In this document: positions 23,301-32,570 of the stretch, in pieces
How the letters are laid out: each line of letters begins with the position of its first letter
Numbering within the stretch: position 1 is the stretch's first letter
Origin: a virus
Reading direction: 5' to 3' (one strand)
IMG/VR virus record: IMGVR_UViG_3300005289_000010
Span: 1 to 41,105 of that record
DNA: 41,105 nt
Made by a program: the position numbers and the translations under genes
Notes under the pieces: generated by a model
Seen by the model: only the letters and a program-made list of their open reading frames with translations
Database searches by the model: none
Told to the model about the DNA's origin: nothing

Positions 23301-24321
23301 TCGCGTACCCGCTCTTGCCTACCAGGGCAGCAGCCTTCATGCCTGCCACGCCTGTGACGTAGGTCATCGGGTCCGCCACGCCAGCCACCAGGCCAGCGGA
23401 GAGCGTGCCGGCCAAGCCACCAGTGGCGAGGACCTTCATGTTCTCCTGCTTGCGGGTGATGTTGGTCACCTCGTAATCAAAGCGGGCCTTGTTCTGGCTG
23501 GACAGCAGCGTCACAACGTCGTCCGGGTCCGAGTATTTCTGGCTGATCTCGCTGAACGCCTTGCTGGCGTCGAAGGATTCATCCACGAAGTTCCAGGGAC
23601 GGTCGCGCTGGCGCCCGATAGCGGGGAAAGTGGTCTCATCGTAGCTGGCTTTGACCATATCCAGCCAGGATACCCCGTCCTTCCACGATTGGATGGACTC
23701 GTTGGCCTTGATAACGGCCATGGGGTCCTGTACCGGCTGGGCCTCCAGGCGGGCCGTCACGGCGTCCGCATTGATGGGGGATAGGGTGGGCTGGGGTACG
23801 TCCTTGCCGACCGCTGACGAGCTTTGTAGGCGGTCCCACAGGGTCTCGACAGTCTTGGTGTATTCTTCGCCAAGCGGGGCGCGTACGGCGGGGACTTCCA
23901 TCCCAGCCTTGCCCATCTTGGCCATGATCTTCTTCACATAGGGGACAGTCTCCTCCGGCTTGGGGAGGAGGGCCATCCAGTCACCCTGACCGGTCTCTTT
24001 GGCCTTGGCCAGGGCGTTGTCAACGTTGCCGGGGCCGGCGTTGTAGGCTGCCAGGCCCCGTTCCAGGTCGCCATCGTACTTGGCAACCATGGCCGCCAGG
24101 TAATCACGGCCGACACGGGCGCGCTCCTCCAGGGAGTCGTCCTTAGCCGGGACCACGCCGTAGCCTGGGTCCCGGTTCGTGTCGTCCATGACCTGCATGC
24201 GGCCCTTCGCACCCTTTTCGGAGGTGATGACGTTGCCCGCAGCGTCGTAGTCCCGGTTTTGGCTTTCGGCCATTGCGACCTCCTGCTCCAGGTCTGCCAT
24301 TTTGTCACTGCGTTCTGCCAT
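20365..24321 (-). CDS. Internal virion protein with lytic transglycosylase domain (T7 gp16-like)
   Basis: About 1318 aa, the largest protein here. Residues 15-110 form an SLT/lysozyme-like transglycosylase domain, with catalytic Glu19 in AMAESQN, GRMQVMDDT and LAAYNAGPGNV. The remaining 1200 residues are helical with a hydrophobic Ala/Gly-rich segment at about 300-390 (AGLVAGVADPMTYVTGVAG), which in T7 gp16 family members helps form the trans-envelope DNA channel. I chose the second of two adjacent ATGs (24321) because AAGGAG is five bases away; 24324 is possible. It follows the gp14- and gp15-like genes. Confidence 0.92.
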   Translation of the reverse strand: MAERSDKMADLEQEVAMAESQNRDYDAAGNVITSEKGAKGRMQVMDDTNRDPGYGVVPAKDDSLEERARVGRDYLAAMVAKYDGDLERGLAAYNAGPGNVDNALAKAKETGQGDWMALLPKPEETVPYVKKIMAKMGKAGMEVPAVRAPLGEEYTKTVETLWDRLQSSSAVGKDVPQPTLSPINADAVTARLEAQPVQDPMAVIKANESIQSWKDGVSWLDMVKASYDETTFPAIGRQRDRPWNFVDESFDASKAFSEISQKYSDPDDVVTLLSSQNKARFDYEVTNITRKQENMKVLATGGLAGTLSAGLVAGVADPMTYVTGVAGMKAAALVGKSGYAMYAAGGAFGNMGYDAVRAAAGADVSGLDFIAGGILGAGLGMAGYRVGGAAQDAAFRRYTEAQHAATEARAESLNAAALELGPTATPEQVSARADQMETSRLIRNMEIVLSKPTREKMIIPEAPVPRMEPASVAVGMDEPAPQLGAGQGLVQAAPEVLPPETGRITVRERIQRAWDFVRGEPVADPDGLDFIPSGQVREAVRGILHQAQRGVELNPVDAGRLQVLTDSLSQSGVFEGIRNNLGSTALALLRSESPVAKWWAMQALENTTGAHRTSTASITKYQLEHMYMGDSKNEMEMIFQGWKAQRQGGRFTEFFTQADWKEFGDQIFRYREGVRNGIRVVGENESPLIKQASDLLTKSYDTMRRHQRYARVSGFGNLPTDSSGYQPWAISPSKWKGLSDAKKRAYTRALSEEVQARHGWDQEFSDFFSLQYVDQVNKWTNGGVHASVVPNESAVDVLKRALEARGLNTAEVLQRLQEFTQGGRKQTKGRLDRNMLTPYDDGEGGYMTLADLMETDPMTLLQRQARRVSGEVALSNFGVTSDAEVQLIRTAMEHSGATPKELEAFDQTVAEMLARPFSDQVPLFVDNVRAATSLVQLGGMGFAQLVESANAVSTFGVMASLKKVPAFGRLYREISTMAKGGKVDNPVLNGLDEFAGNIGMHNYRNTWAHQMGDPNEVVYGRDSIGTVGRMIRGGQYLQGKLSMWRRIHAVQQRMVAEMAINKGLTYVRDGLDSAALRDMGISPELAARVKAELPNVAEFDAAGKVLRYEPQKGADTGAIKEFNDAIFRGIGQVIQETFVGETGKWAHNGYLKFLTQFRTYSITSFEKQFVRQYRNHGALKAAGILLAATSVSAPIYLLRTALAGSMLSGDQWEKFKEQRLSPENIGMAALGYTALGGWARDVLDMGGAFTGFDVPGSPRTPKGGFLSSVVPGLSLVEDVQSAASALTQKGDPTATLRVLPFGRTPMIAPIFQAIMQSE

Positions 24322-24331
24322 CATTGCTCCT

Positions 24332-26542
24332 TTACATTACCGGCGCCGCCCAGTTAACAGCTGGGGCGGTGGCGGGGGTGGACTTGCGCTTCTTGGTGGA
24401 CTCGTACAGAGCCTTGATCTCACTGCCACGAACCATGACGGGTGTCATGGCGCCGTCGCCGATGGCCTGGACGTACAGCATAGGCTCCCCGTTGCTGTCC
24501 GGGGCGCGCCAGATGGTGTAGCTGTCCACGGACGTGGCGCCGCTGGCCTTCAGCTTGGCCGATACCGTGGCTTCCACTGCTTCCGAGGCCCATTCCTTGA
24601 CCGGGCCGACGTACTGCGACAGCGCGATCTGGGACGGGTCCTTGCCCCAGGCGTATTCGCCGTACATTTCCACCTCACCGTTGGCCACAGCCGCCTTGGC
24701 AATCGTTTCCGATACGCCAACGGGGTCTGCATCCGGGTTCAGCTGCATGTACTGGTCGAACTTGGGGGCCAGCACAGCCGTGAGGCCGCGCACGCCGGAG
24801 TCAGACAGGGGCCGACCCACGAACCAGCGGAAGTAGGACTTCAGACCGTCGTACTGGTTGACCGTCTTGATCGCTTCCTCCAGCGCCTTGCTGTTTGCCT
24901 TCGTCAGCTCGGGGCTGGGAGGCACAGGCTTGTTGAAGATGCGGTCATAGGCCATGGGCAGCGGGATACCGCGGCTTTCCAGGGTCTGCATCGCCTTCAG
25001 CTGGGCGTGTACGGGGCCGTAGTAGGCAGAGGCGGCTGCCTCACCACCATTACCGTACCCCTGGATGGTCTTCCAGTTGCCGTACACGCTCTCCATACCC
25101 GCATTCCATTCCGATTGCAGGCTACCCTGCACCGTGGCCCGGATCTCACCAGCGATAGCCGGCGAAACGTAGGGGTCAGTGGCCAACACGGCGTTGTCCA
25201 CCAGGAACTTCGTGGGGTCCTTGGCGCCTCGGAAGGCGTCACGGAAGGCTACGTCAGCCTCAGTCTTGCTCAAGCCGGTGTCAGCATACGCCGACGCGCC
25301 GTAGCCCGCCGAGAAGGCGATCTTGGCGTTGGCCAGCTTGGCCTCCGTCTGCTGCTGCTTGGTCAGCACCCGCTTGTTGTCCTCAAACAGCTGGACAGCT
25401 GAGGTGGTGGTCAGCGTTTCCACGTTTACCACGTCCTCCGGGATGCCTGTGGCGCGCCGGAACTTCTCGTTCATCATGCGGGCCGTCTTGGCGGCGTCCT
25501 GGGGGTTGATCTGGCCAGTCTGGGCGGATGCCTTCAGGGCTGCCAGGTCCTCAGCCATGTACTGGCTGGCGTATTCGGCCTTGGCGCGCTGGCTGTACCG
25601 GAATACCTGGTCGTCCAGCGTTCGCAGCTGCTCAGGGTTGAGGAACTGGCGTACGCCGGCCTCGTCCATGATGTTGACCATGTGGAAGTTCCCGTCCTGC
25701 GCCGCCTTTCCGTACATAGCGAGGATGTTGCTCTTGTAGGACTCGTCCGTTTGTCCGTCCAGCGGCGTGATCTTGGCCAGGGCCTGGTTCTTCAGCACGT
25801 TCCAGTCCTGATCGGGCACCGTACCCACAGCGTAGCCGGCCGCAGTGGCCTGCAAGTGTGCGGCGACAGGCTGCCATGACTGGAACTGGGTGTTCTTCAG
25901 GTTCGTTTGGAGGTACGCATAGTGCTCCTTGGCGTGCTGCTTCAGGAGCAGGGGCAGCTGCTGGGATGCAGACTGCTTCAACACGGCGTCCGTCAGGGGG
26001 TCGCCGGTCATCATCGCGTCCAGACGGCCAACAAACGTGTTGGTCACCTGGCTCGGATCGACTTTGCGCAGCTCCGGCATGCGCTGGGTGAAGTCCGCAA
26101 GGGCCTCGTCCAGCTTTGCCTGTGACGTGTAGGCCCGGGCACCCTCAACCAGCGGGGATTTCCCGAAGATCTGTGAGTACCAGGGCTGCTCGTCAATGAT
26201 TTCTTTGATGGATTGCCCGGTGGCCGCCTTCTTTACGCCCTCCCAGTACGCACCTTCCTCTGCCTTGTCCTGCACCTTCTGCGCCAGGGCGCCCCCGAAC
26301 TTCATGAGGGTGTCCAGGTCGCGCTGGGAGATGGCCGCAGCCTGGGCACCAGCCCGGGCCACGCCACCATGATCCAGCTGGGCATCCGGCGACGACCCTT
26401 GTGCGCGGACTCCACCCCGAACCGGGGCGCCCTGCGACACAGCGCGTGCTTGGCTGGTCGGGTTGCCCACCTGGAACGAGAAAGTCGGCACTCCGCTCTC
26501 GCGGGCCGGGGCGCCGCTTGTGGCGGATGATCGTTCTGCCAT
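24332..26542 (-). CDS. Internal virion protein (T7 gp15-like)
   Basis: A 736-aa protein that is almost wholly alpha-helical, located between the gp14-like and gp16-like genes as in T7. The N-terminus is low-complexity (Ala/Ser/Gly/Pro), then long helices with many Gln, Ala and Lys. It should sit in the capsid core stack and form part of the ejection conduit. Assigned by size, composition and synteny. ATG 26542 follows AAGGAG. Its first residues (MAERS) repeat those of the next gene. Confidence 0.85.
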   Translation of the reverse strand: MAERSSATSGAPARESGVPTFSFQVGNPTSQARAVSQGAPVRGGVRAQGSSPDAQLDHGGVARAGAQAAAISQRDLDTLMKFGGALAQKVQDKAEEGAYWEGVKKAATGQSIKEIIDEQPWYSQIFGKSPLVEGARAYTSQAKLDEALADFTQRMPELRKVDPSQVTNTFVGRLDAMMTGDPLTDAVLKQSASQQLPLLLKQHAKEHYAYLQTNLKNTQFQSWQPVAAHLQATAAGYAVGTVPDQDWNVLKNQALAKITPLDGQTDESYKSNILAMYGKAAQDGNFHMVNIMDEAGVRQFLNPEQLRTLDDQVFRYSQRAKAEYASQYMAEDLAALKASAQTGQINPQDAAKTARMMNEKFRRATGIPEDVVNVETLTTTSAVQLFEDNKRVLTKQQQTEAKLANAKIAFSAGYGASAYADTGLSKTEADVAFRDAFRGAKDPTKFLVDNAVLATDPYVSPAIAGEIRATVQGSLQSEWNAGMESVYGNWKTIQGYGNGGEAAASAYYGPVHAQLKAMQTLESRGIPLPMAYDRIFNKPVPPSPELTKANSKALEEAIKTVNQYDGLKSYFRWFVGRPLSDSGVRGLTAVLAPKFDQYMQLNPDADPVGVSETIAKAAVANGEVEMYGEYAWGKDPSQIALSQYVGPVKEWASEAVEATVSAKLKASGATSVDSYTIWRAPDSNGEPMLYVQAIGDGAMTPVMVRGSEIKALYESTKKRKSTPATAPAVNWAAPVM

Positions 26543-26552
26543 CTGTATCTCC

Positions 26553-27413
26553 TTAGAGTCTCAATCCCTGGAAGGTGTAACCTGCCGGGGTGGTCGTGTA
26601 GGACCGGGCCTGGGATGCTTGGAGGCCCTGGCCACCTTGCGGTGCCGCGCCTCCCCCACCTCCACCGAACAAGCCGCCCATAAAGCCGCCTGCCTGGCCC
26701 GCGCTTTGGCCGTTCATGCCCAGCTTGCCCAGCAGGGACATCGGGCCGGCCGTGTCACCAGACTTGTTGAACAGGTTCCCCGCCGCGCCGAAGGTCGTCT
26801 CCAGGAAGACAGACTTCCAGCTCGCGCTGGAGCTGCCCGGGTCCACTCGGATAGGCATTTGCTTGGACATGAAGTCCGAGGTAGCCGCGTCATAGCTGTG
26901 GTCCCACTGGTCGTAGCCGTTGTCCATGACACCCGCGCGCTGCATGAGCTGGTCGTAGGTGGCCTGGCCTTCCTGCTTCTCGATCTCCATGTTCAGCATG
27001 GCGTTCCGAAGCTTCAGGCTGCCGTTGATCATGTCAACGGTGGACCCGCCCACACCAGCAGCAGCGGCGGACGCCTGGATGGCGCCCATCTGCTCGCTGG
27101 CCTGGATGCGGCGCTGGAGCGAACCCGTCGCAGACTGTGCCCACATCCGCCCCAGGTTCTCACCCAGGGCGTTGTACTGCTCCCCGGCCGCCTCAATGGT
27201 CCGCTTGTTGCTCACGGATCGCATCCAGTTGGACAGGGAGGATTGGGCGTTGCCCAGCTCGTTGTTCGCTTCCCGGATCTTGTTAGAGGCTTCCACCTCT
27301 GCCTTGTCCAGGATGCGCTGGCTCTTGTACTGCGCAGCCTCCAGCTTGCTGTTCTGAAAACCAGACAGGAGACTCATGCCCATCTGGGCGATTGCTACCC
27401 AAGGCATTGCCAT
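26553..27413 (-). CDS. Internal virion protein (T7 gp14-like)
   Basis: A 286-aa protein beginning MAMPWVAIAQMGMSLLSGFQ, with a hydrophobic N-terminal helix, a long central coiled coil (ASNKIREANNELGNAQ) and a Gly-rich tail near 245-260. Order and size fit T7 gp14, which inserts into the outer membrane on ejection. The ATG at 27413 overlaps the tubular B stop (TAATG) and AAGGAG lies seven bases upstream. Confidence 0.85.
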   Translation of the reverse strand: MAMPWVAIAQMGMSLLSGFQNSKLEAAQYKSQRILDKAEVEASNKIREANNELGNAQSSLSNWMRSVSNKRTIEAAGEQYNALGENLGRMWAQSATGSLQRRIQASEQMGAIQASAAAAGVGGSTVDMINGSLKLRNAMLNMEIEKQEGQATYDQLMQRAGVMDNGYDQWDHSYDAATSDFMSKQMPIRVDPGSSSASWKSVFLETTFGAAGNLFNKSGDTAGPMSLLGKLGMNGQSAGQAGGFMGGLFGGGGGGAAPQGGQGLQASQARSYTTTPAGYTFQGLRL

Positions 27414-30013
27414 TACACTCTCCTTTGGTTGTAGAACAGCTGGCCGACCCACTCGATTGCGGTCAGGGTGAACGGCAGCCACTTCTTGGCCCGCAACTTG
27501 TAAGTGAACTCGCGGGTCTCACGGCCCACAGGTACGGGTACGGCACCGGTAGAGATGGGCTGGATGCCGATCTCCGATGACGGCCGGCCTACTGTGCGCC
27601 CCGTCCAGTCCAGGACCTGGTACTCGCCCCGGCCTGGCGTGGTGACGGTGGCGATCATGCCGCCGCTGTCTGCCAGGTAGGTGCTGTACCGATTGATGGT
27701 CAGGCGCCCGTTGATGATCGCCTTCTCATTTCGGTCCCGGATGTACGGGTTCGTGGGAATCACGTAGCTCAGGTCCGCGTAGTCCGCACCGACCCACATG
27801 TGGCTCACCTCCGATGGGAAGGTGGTAGCGAAGTCGTTGGCCAGATTGGCCGGCACACCCATGAACTGCCGGGTGGAGTTACGGCCGATGGCCACGCTGC
27901 TCTCTGCCACACCAGGTGCCCAGCCAGGACGCAGTGTCCCGTTGCCAAGCATGTAGGTGGACCAGGGACGCGCGCTGTCCACGTAGGGCCGCTCAGACAG
28001 CTCCGTCGTAAGGGTGAACCTGTCGGCACACACGAACCAGGAATCCACCCCAGCAGCCGTCGTAGCGGCGCGCAGCGTGAAGATCAGGATGTCGCCACCA
28101 GTGTACGTCATGCCAACGGTGTGGCCCAGGATGGGATTCCACCGCCACTTGGACCAGCTGTCGAACAGGCGCTGCCCGCCGTCAGGTGAGTCCATGTAGG
28201 TGTACACGTAGATCGTCTGCCGGTCACCCGTGGTGCGGATGAACAGCGTGTTGGGCGCCATGACGGGCAGGATCTGCACCGGGCGGCCTTCGATGTACGT
28301 GTCCAGCTGCTTCGACACCTCGTAAGTCTCAGGTGCCTCTGCGACCAGGCCCGTCTGGATCTGATGCAGGCTGGTGAAGCCGTTCCGGGATTTGCCGTAG
28401 AAGACAAAGTTGCCGTTGGGCTGCGGGTCCGCCTCCGTCGCATCCTCGTAGGAGGACATGACCACGACACTCGCGTTCTGCGGTGTGATGTTCTGCCGGC
28501 CGTTGATGATGTACTGCTTGCGCCGGCCGAAAAGGACGATGGAGCGGTCGTAGGATACGCCCGCCGTGATCACGTCGTCTTCAGCGCCAAGCGCGAACAT
28601 CTCGATAGGGTCCGCTTCGTCTACTGACAGCACGCTCTTGCGCCACCAGTTCAGGTAGTCGCCGGGGCGGGACAGGAACAGCACGGAACCTGCCGCAATG
28701 ATCATCCGGTCCTGGATCAGGCCCATGTAGGTGATCTGCTTCCCGAACAGGAACGGCACAGGGCTGGTTACGTTGTCTCCTACCGCACGGGAGGAGAAAC
28801 CGGGAACCGCTAGGCCGGTCGCGGCGCCAAGGGCGGCGGCTGAGCTGGCGATACGAAACACGCCCGCCTCCACCGTGGCGAACACCAGGGTGTTATCGGG
28901 AGCCGGTGTGGCCACCTGGCCCGCGGTCTCCACCCACGTCACCTCGGCCCAGCCGGTTTGGCCAGTGATCCGGGGCAGCGCCTTCATGTAGTAGGCATCC
29001 TCCTGGTCCGCCTTCTTGGGACGAATCCGTACGACCTTGCCCACGAAATGCTTGGCCGATAGCTTGGCGACCTCGGGGACCTCATTGCCAACAGCCCAGG
29101 CGCCGTCGCCGTTACCACCGTCATCTACAATGATGTCCACGATGGTATCCGTTCCGGCAGCCCACACGACTACGTGGCTGTCCGTGCGGCCGATGGAGGC
29201 CAGGGGCCAGCCCCAGGCAGCGTTGGCGGCGTTGGCCAGCGCGACGCGGAGCTGGTCCGCGATGTTCTGCGGCTGAATAGCGTTGGACGCCGTGCCAATC
29301 CACTGCGTCACCGCAGTCTGGTAGGCTGACTGGCGGTCGGTGACCTTCTTGTTATAGTCCGGGTCAGACGCAGCGATGTCGCTGGTGTCCAGGACGCCAG
29401 GGTACGAGGAGGTCGGCGTGGTGTACGTGACCTCAATCGTGCCCAGGTTGGTCCGCATGGTGATGCGGTACGTGCGACCGTAGGCTCCCGTGCGCACCCA
29501 CACTACGCCCCACTGGCTGTTACCCTGGCTTGACCAGGCAGGCGTGGTGGTGTAGGTGGACACGTGGTTGTTCGGGGCGAAGTACAGGTAGCGACCTACG
29601 TTCACCACGGCCGACACCCCGTTGTTCTTCAGGGTCGTCAGCAGCGTGCCGGCGGTCTCGCTGACGGTCACAAACTGGTTGGTGTCCTTGTTGTAGCAAA
29701 TCAGCGCGGGCGCCTGGCTGTTCGCCGGGCGGGGCTTGGTGCGGTACAGCAGGCTGTACTCCACAGGGCCGACGAAGAACGTCAACTCCTTGTAGTCCTG
29801 GGTGTCCGTGAGGGTTGCAGCGTCGAACGCAGTGTTCCGCGCGCTGACCAAAGTCTCGGCCTCCATCACGGAGCCTTGACGACGGGACAGCCCGCGCACC
29901 GGGTCCGAGATCATGTTCACCTGATCGTAGTGCTGCCCCGGGCGTCGGTCCTGAGGGACCTGCTGGGACACACCTTGGATCACGCTGGCATATGAGCCTG
30001 AGACTTTGGCCAT
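27413..30013 (-). CDS. Tail tubular protein B (nozzle)
   Basis: An 866-aa beta-rich protein. The opening, VSGSYASVIQGVSQQVPQDR followed by PGQH and later DPVRGLSRR, is the hallmark of T7 gp12-type tubular B proteins, which form the nozzle at the tail tip that holds the fibres. It starts with a TAATG overlap to tubular A. Size matches the phiKMV family. Confidence 0.95.
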   Translation of the reverse strand: MAKVSGSYASVIQGVSQQVPQDRRPGQHYDQVNMISDPVRGLSRRQGSVMEAETLVSARNTAFDAATLTDTQDYKELTFFVGPVEYSLLYRTKPRPANSQAPALICYNKDTNQFVTVSETAGTLLTTLKNNGVSAVVNVGRYLYFAPNNHVSTYTTTPAWSSQGNSQWGVVWVRTGAYGRTYRITMRTNLGTIEVTYTTPTSSYPGVLDTSDIAASDPDYNKKVTDRQSAYQTAVTQWIGTASNAIQPQNIADQLRVALANAANAAWGWPLASIGRTDSHVVVWAAGTDTIVDIIVDDGGNGDGAWAVGNEVPEVAKLSAKHFVGKVVRIRPKKADQEDAYYMKALPRITGQTGWAEVTWVETAGQVATPAPDNTLVFATVEAGVFRIASSAAALGAATGLAVPGFSSRAVGDNVTSPVPFLFGKQITYMGLIQDRMIIAAGSVLFLSRPGDYLNWWRKSVLSVDEADPIEMFALGAEDDVITAGVSYDRSIVLFGRRKQYIINGRQNITPQNASVVVMSSYEDATEADPQPNGNFVFYGKSRNGFTSLHQIQTGLVAEAPETYEVSKQLDTYIEGRPVQILPVMAPNTLFIRTTGDRQTIYVYTYMDSPDGGQRLFDSWSKWRWNPILGHTVGMTYTGGDILIFTLRAATTAAGVDSWFVCADRFTLTTELSERPYVDSARPWSTYMLGNGTLRPGWAPGVAESSVAIGRNSTRQFMGVPANLANDFATTFPSEVSHMWVGADYADLSYVIPTNPYIRDRNEKAIINGRLTINRYSTYLADSGGMIATVTTPGRGEYQVLDWTGRTVGRPSSEIGIQPISTGAVPVPVGRETREFTYKLRAKKWLPFTLTAIEWVGQLFYNQRRV

Positions 30014-30624
30014 TACTTGACTCCTATTCCGGGATACGGTAGACGCGCGCTGCCATACGGCGTGACCGCCGCGAGCTTGGCGCCCACCGTCGTGCGGTAG
30101 ATGAGGTTGGTCTTCATCTGGCGCGTGTGCTCGGACTTGAGCAGGATCATGGCGTCGGCCGCGTCTGAAGTTTGCTCGCTGGTCTTCTGCGGATCAGCGT
30201 CGTAGTTCTTCTGGAAGCGCAGCACAGCGTTCTGGCCAATGGCGTCTTGCGCCGTGGGCGGCACTTCCTCAAACGGGATCTCGCGGATGATCATCACCGG
30301 GACGGGACTCTCCTGGATCTCGAAAGTTCCATTCGTCACGTCGTACAGCCGGCGGCCGCGCTGCGTGTAGCGTGCGGCGCACAGGTTGCGTACGCCCTCG
30401 GCGCTGATCACATCTTCCGGCACATAGATAAACTTCGACGTGGCGTCCGGGACCATCGTCAGTATTTCGGTGTTGAACCACCATCCGCGCGACTGCACCT
30501 TGCGGTTCGTGGACGCCAGAAAGCGGCGGCCGGCAGCCACGTAGGGGTGGTCTTCGTCAAGCTGGTTAAGAGGGGCTTCGCCCATCGTGGCCAGCATCTC
30601 ATTGATTACGTCAAGTTCATCCAT
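30013..30624 (-). CDS. Tail tubular protein A (gatekeeper)
   Basis: A 203-aa T7 gp11-like protein. MDELDVINEMLATMGEAPLN and GWWFNTE are family hallmarks. It forms the ring linking portal and nozzle. I chose ATG 30624 behind GGAGG; the open frame up to 30792 crosses the terminator region and is not coding. Confidence 0.94.
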   Translation of the reverse strand: MDELDVINEMLATMGEAPLNQLDEDHPYVAAGRRFLASTNRKVQSRGWWFNTEILTMVPDATSKFIYVPEDVISAEGVRNLCAARYTQRGRRLYDVTNGTFEIQESPVPVMIIREIPFEEVPPTAQDAIGQNAVLRFQKNYDADPQKTSEQTSDAADAMILLKSEHTRQMKTNLIYRTTVGAKLAAVTPYGSARLPYPGIGVK

Positions 30625-30674
30625 TGATGCCTCCACAGGGTTGTTTTGTCGCTCTTGCGGGAACGACAAAAGAA

Positions 30675-30727
30675 CCCCACTCTGGGTAGGATCGCACCCA
30701 AATTGGGCACGGCTACTCAGAGTGGGG
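30675..30727 (-). terminator. Stem-loop terminator after the major capsid gene
   Basis: CCCCACTCTG (30675-30684) pairs perfectly with CAGAGTGGGG (30718-30727). The 33-base loop contains a smaller CCC-AATTT-GGG hairpin, and on the minus strand the stem is followed by TTCTTTTG. It lies in the 167-base gap between capsid and tubular A, the place of the T7 Tphi terminator. Partial read-through would make capsid mRNA more abundant than tail mRNA. Confidence 0.75.
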
Positions 30728-30791
30728 AAGCAATGAGAAGGCCCGCACATGACCCAGGACAAGCCAGGGACAGAGGTGTGGGCGCGGTTCA

Positions 30792-31784
30792 TTACGGGGT
30801 TTGCGTGACGACGCCGGCCAGCTCAGGGCGGTTCGGCGTTGCACCGAAGGCCAGGAAGCTGTCCACGTAGTGCGACTTCGACACTTGGTCGTAGAAGACT
30901 TCCGAGGTCAGGCTGATGGTTTCACCGGCCAGCACGGCGCGCGGCGAGAACGCAGCGGCCACGACGTTGGTGAAGTTGCCGTTGTAGGCGTTGCCGTTGC
31001 GGGCGTTCGACAGCAGGTGCGACGTGATGTTCTTCCCGCCCGGGAAGTTGTTGCTGCGCACGACGGGCACACCGAAGGCTTTGAAGATGAAGCCTTCCTT
31101 CGTGGTGCCGGCGGCAGTCACGTACTGGCCGTTGATGATCTGTTCGGCCTGCATCAGGTTGTAGAAGTCCGTGGGACGCAGGGCCAGGATGACGTCATCC
31201 GAGCTGGGGTCCACATCCTTCTCTTCCATCTGCGCGAACAGCTTGGCCAGCGCGGCGTAGATCGCAGCCGGGTCGGTGCGGTCAGCAGCGGGCACGGCGA
31301 CTTGCGTGCCGCCCAGGTGGCCCGAGGAGCCGTACGGCGAGGCCGTCAGCAGCGCGGCCTTGATAGCCTGGATGAAGAACGCCTCGTCGCGGAACTTGGC
31401 GATACGCTGGCCTTGGGCCAGGGCCAGTTCCTTGCGGGCGTCGAAGCTGGTCTGGAAGACATCCAGCAGCGGCAGCACGTGACGGGCCAGCGCCACGGTG
31501 TCGATGGTCACGGACGCCTTCGAGAAGTCAGCGTCTTGGCCATCCGGCGTCACGCCCGGAACCAGCGCCTGGATGCCAACGTCGCCGACAGCGTAGTTGG
31601 TCAGGGTCGTGGTGCCGCGCACGGGGCGCACGTTGATCCAGCCTTCCAGGACCGACTTGCGGGCCAGGACTTGTTCCACGTCGCCAGTGAATTCTTCAAT
31701 GGCGAGTTCCAGTTCGTCCCCGGTGCCACCAGACAGCTGGTTCTTTTGCAGGGGGCGGACAACGTTAAAAGTGTCGAGAGACAT
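30792..31784 (-). CDS. Major capsid protein
   Basis: A 330-aa HK97-fold capsid protein of the T7 gp10/phiKMV type. Recognisable segments are MSLDTFNVVRPLQKNQLSGG, LEGWINVRPVRGTTTLTNYA and ILALRPTDFYNLMQAEQIIN. AGGAGC precedes the ATG at 31784. The gene lies between scaffold and a terminator-like stem-loop, matching its need for very high expression. No frameshifted minor form is seen. Confidence 0.96.
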   Translation of the reverse strand: MSLDTFNVVRPLQKNQLSGGTGDELELAIEEFTGDVEQVLARKSVLEGWINVRPVRGTTTLTNYAVGDVGIQALVPGVTPDGQDADFSKASVTIDTVALARHVLPLLDVFQTSFDARKELALAQGQRIAKFRDEAFFIQAIKAALLTASPYGSSGHLGGTQVAVPAADRTDPAAIYAALAKLFAQMEEKDVDPSSDDVILALRPTDFYNLMQAEQIINGQYVTAAGTTKEGFIFKAFGVPVVRSNNFPGGKNITSHLLSNARNGNAYNGNFTNVVAAAFSPRAVLAGETISLTSEVFYDQVSKSHYVDSFLAFGATPNRPELAGVVTQTP

Positions 31785-31796
31785 GTATTGCTCCTA

Positions 31797-32570
31797 TTAT
31801 CGGGCTTGCCGGCCTTGGCGGCGGCGTTGCTTCAATTGCTCGTATTCCGGGCTGCCTTCCATGCGGTGGCCCAGCTTCTTGTGGAGTTCGTTCACAGCCT
31901 TGGAGTATTCCGCCGCGGATGTGATCGGCCCGCCGTTTCCGGGTTGATACCCGCCCCCACCGGCAGTGGGTTTGACGGCGCGCTCGGGTTCGACAACCGT
32001 GCCATTGGCCCGTTCGTAGAGATCCTTGAGGTACACCGCCGCAGCCTTCGCCTGTCGCGGGGTGCCGCCGAGCATGGAGTTGATCTCCTCGCGCTCTTTG
32101 TCATCTGCGTTGGCTTTGGCCCATGCGTGGATGGCGGCCCATTGATCGGGGCTGCCTACCACCGAGAGCACGGCCTTGACAGCTTCAGCCTCGTTGGCCT
32201 CGTGCTGCTTCACCGTGTCTTGATACGCCTTCTCGGCCAGGGCGACGTAGGCTTCATAGCCTTGTGCTCGGTCGCCCATGCCGGCCAGCTCTGCACGCAG
32301 GAGGGAGAAGTTCCCCTCCATGGCAGCCTGGACAGCGGGGTGGCCTTGACCAAAACCGCGCTTGCCGATGTAGCCCAGGGCCATGTCCAGGCCACTGTCG
32401 CCAGTCTTGCCCCAGTCAACCGGGGTAGGTTCTGCGGGCGCCGAGGGCGCAGCTACGTCACCCGGCTTAGCGGCCGGGGATTGTACCGCTGGTGCAGCGG
32501 GGGCAGCGGCAGGAGCCGCGGCGGGGGCAGCAGGGGCGCCTGATGCAGGTGCTGCTACTTGATCGGTCAT
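31797..32570 (-). CDS. Capsid assembly scaffolding protein
   Basis: A 257-aa acidic-to-basic helical protein. The N-terminal 50 residues are Ala/Pro low complexity, the middle is helical, and the end is strongly basic (KQRRRQGRQAR), the form of phage scaffolds whose basic C-terminus binds the capsid protein. It overlaps the portal stop (ATGA) and precedes the capsid gene. Confidence 0.9.
   Translation of the reverse strand: MTDQVAAPASGAPAAPAAAPAAAPAAPAVQSPAAKPGDVAAPSAPAEPTPVDWGKTGDSGLDMALGYIGKRGFGQGHPAVQAAMEGNFSLLRAELAGMGDRAQGYEAYVALAEKAYQDTVKQHEANEAEAVKAVLSVVGSPDQWAAIHAWAKANADDKEREEINSMLGGTPRQAKAAAVYLKDLYERANGTVVEPERAVKPTAGGGGYQPGNGGPITSAAEYSKAVNELHKKLGHRMEGSPEYEQLKQRRRQGRQAR

Noticed and set aside
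30801-32543. 580-aa plus-strand frame opposite capsid and scaffold
   Set aside because: Crosses two well-supported genes on the other strand and has no family features.
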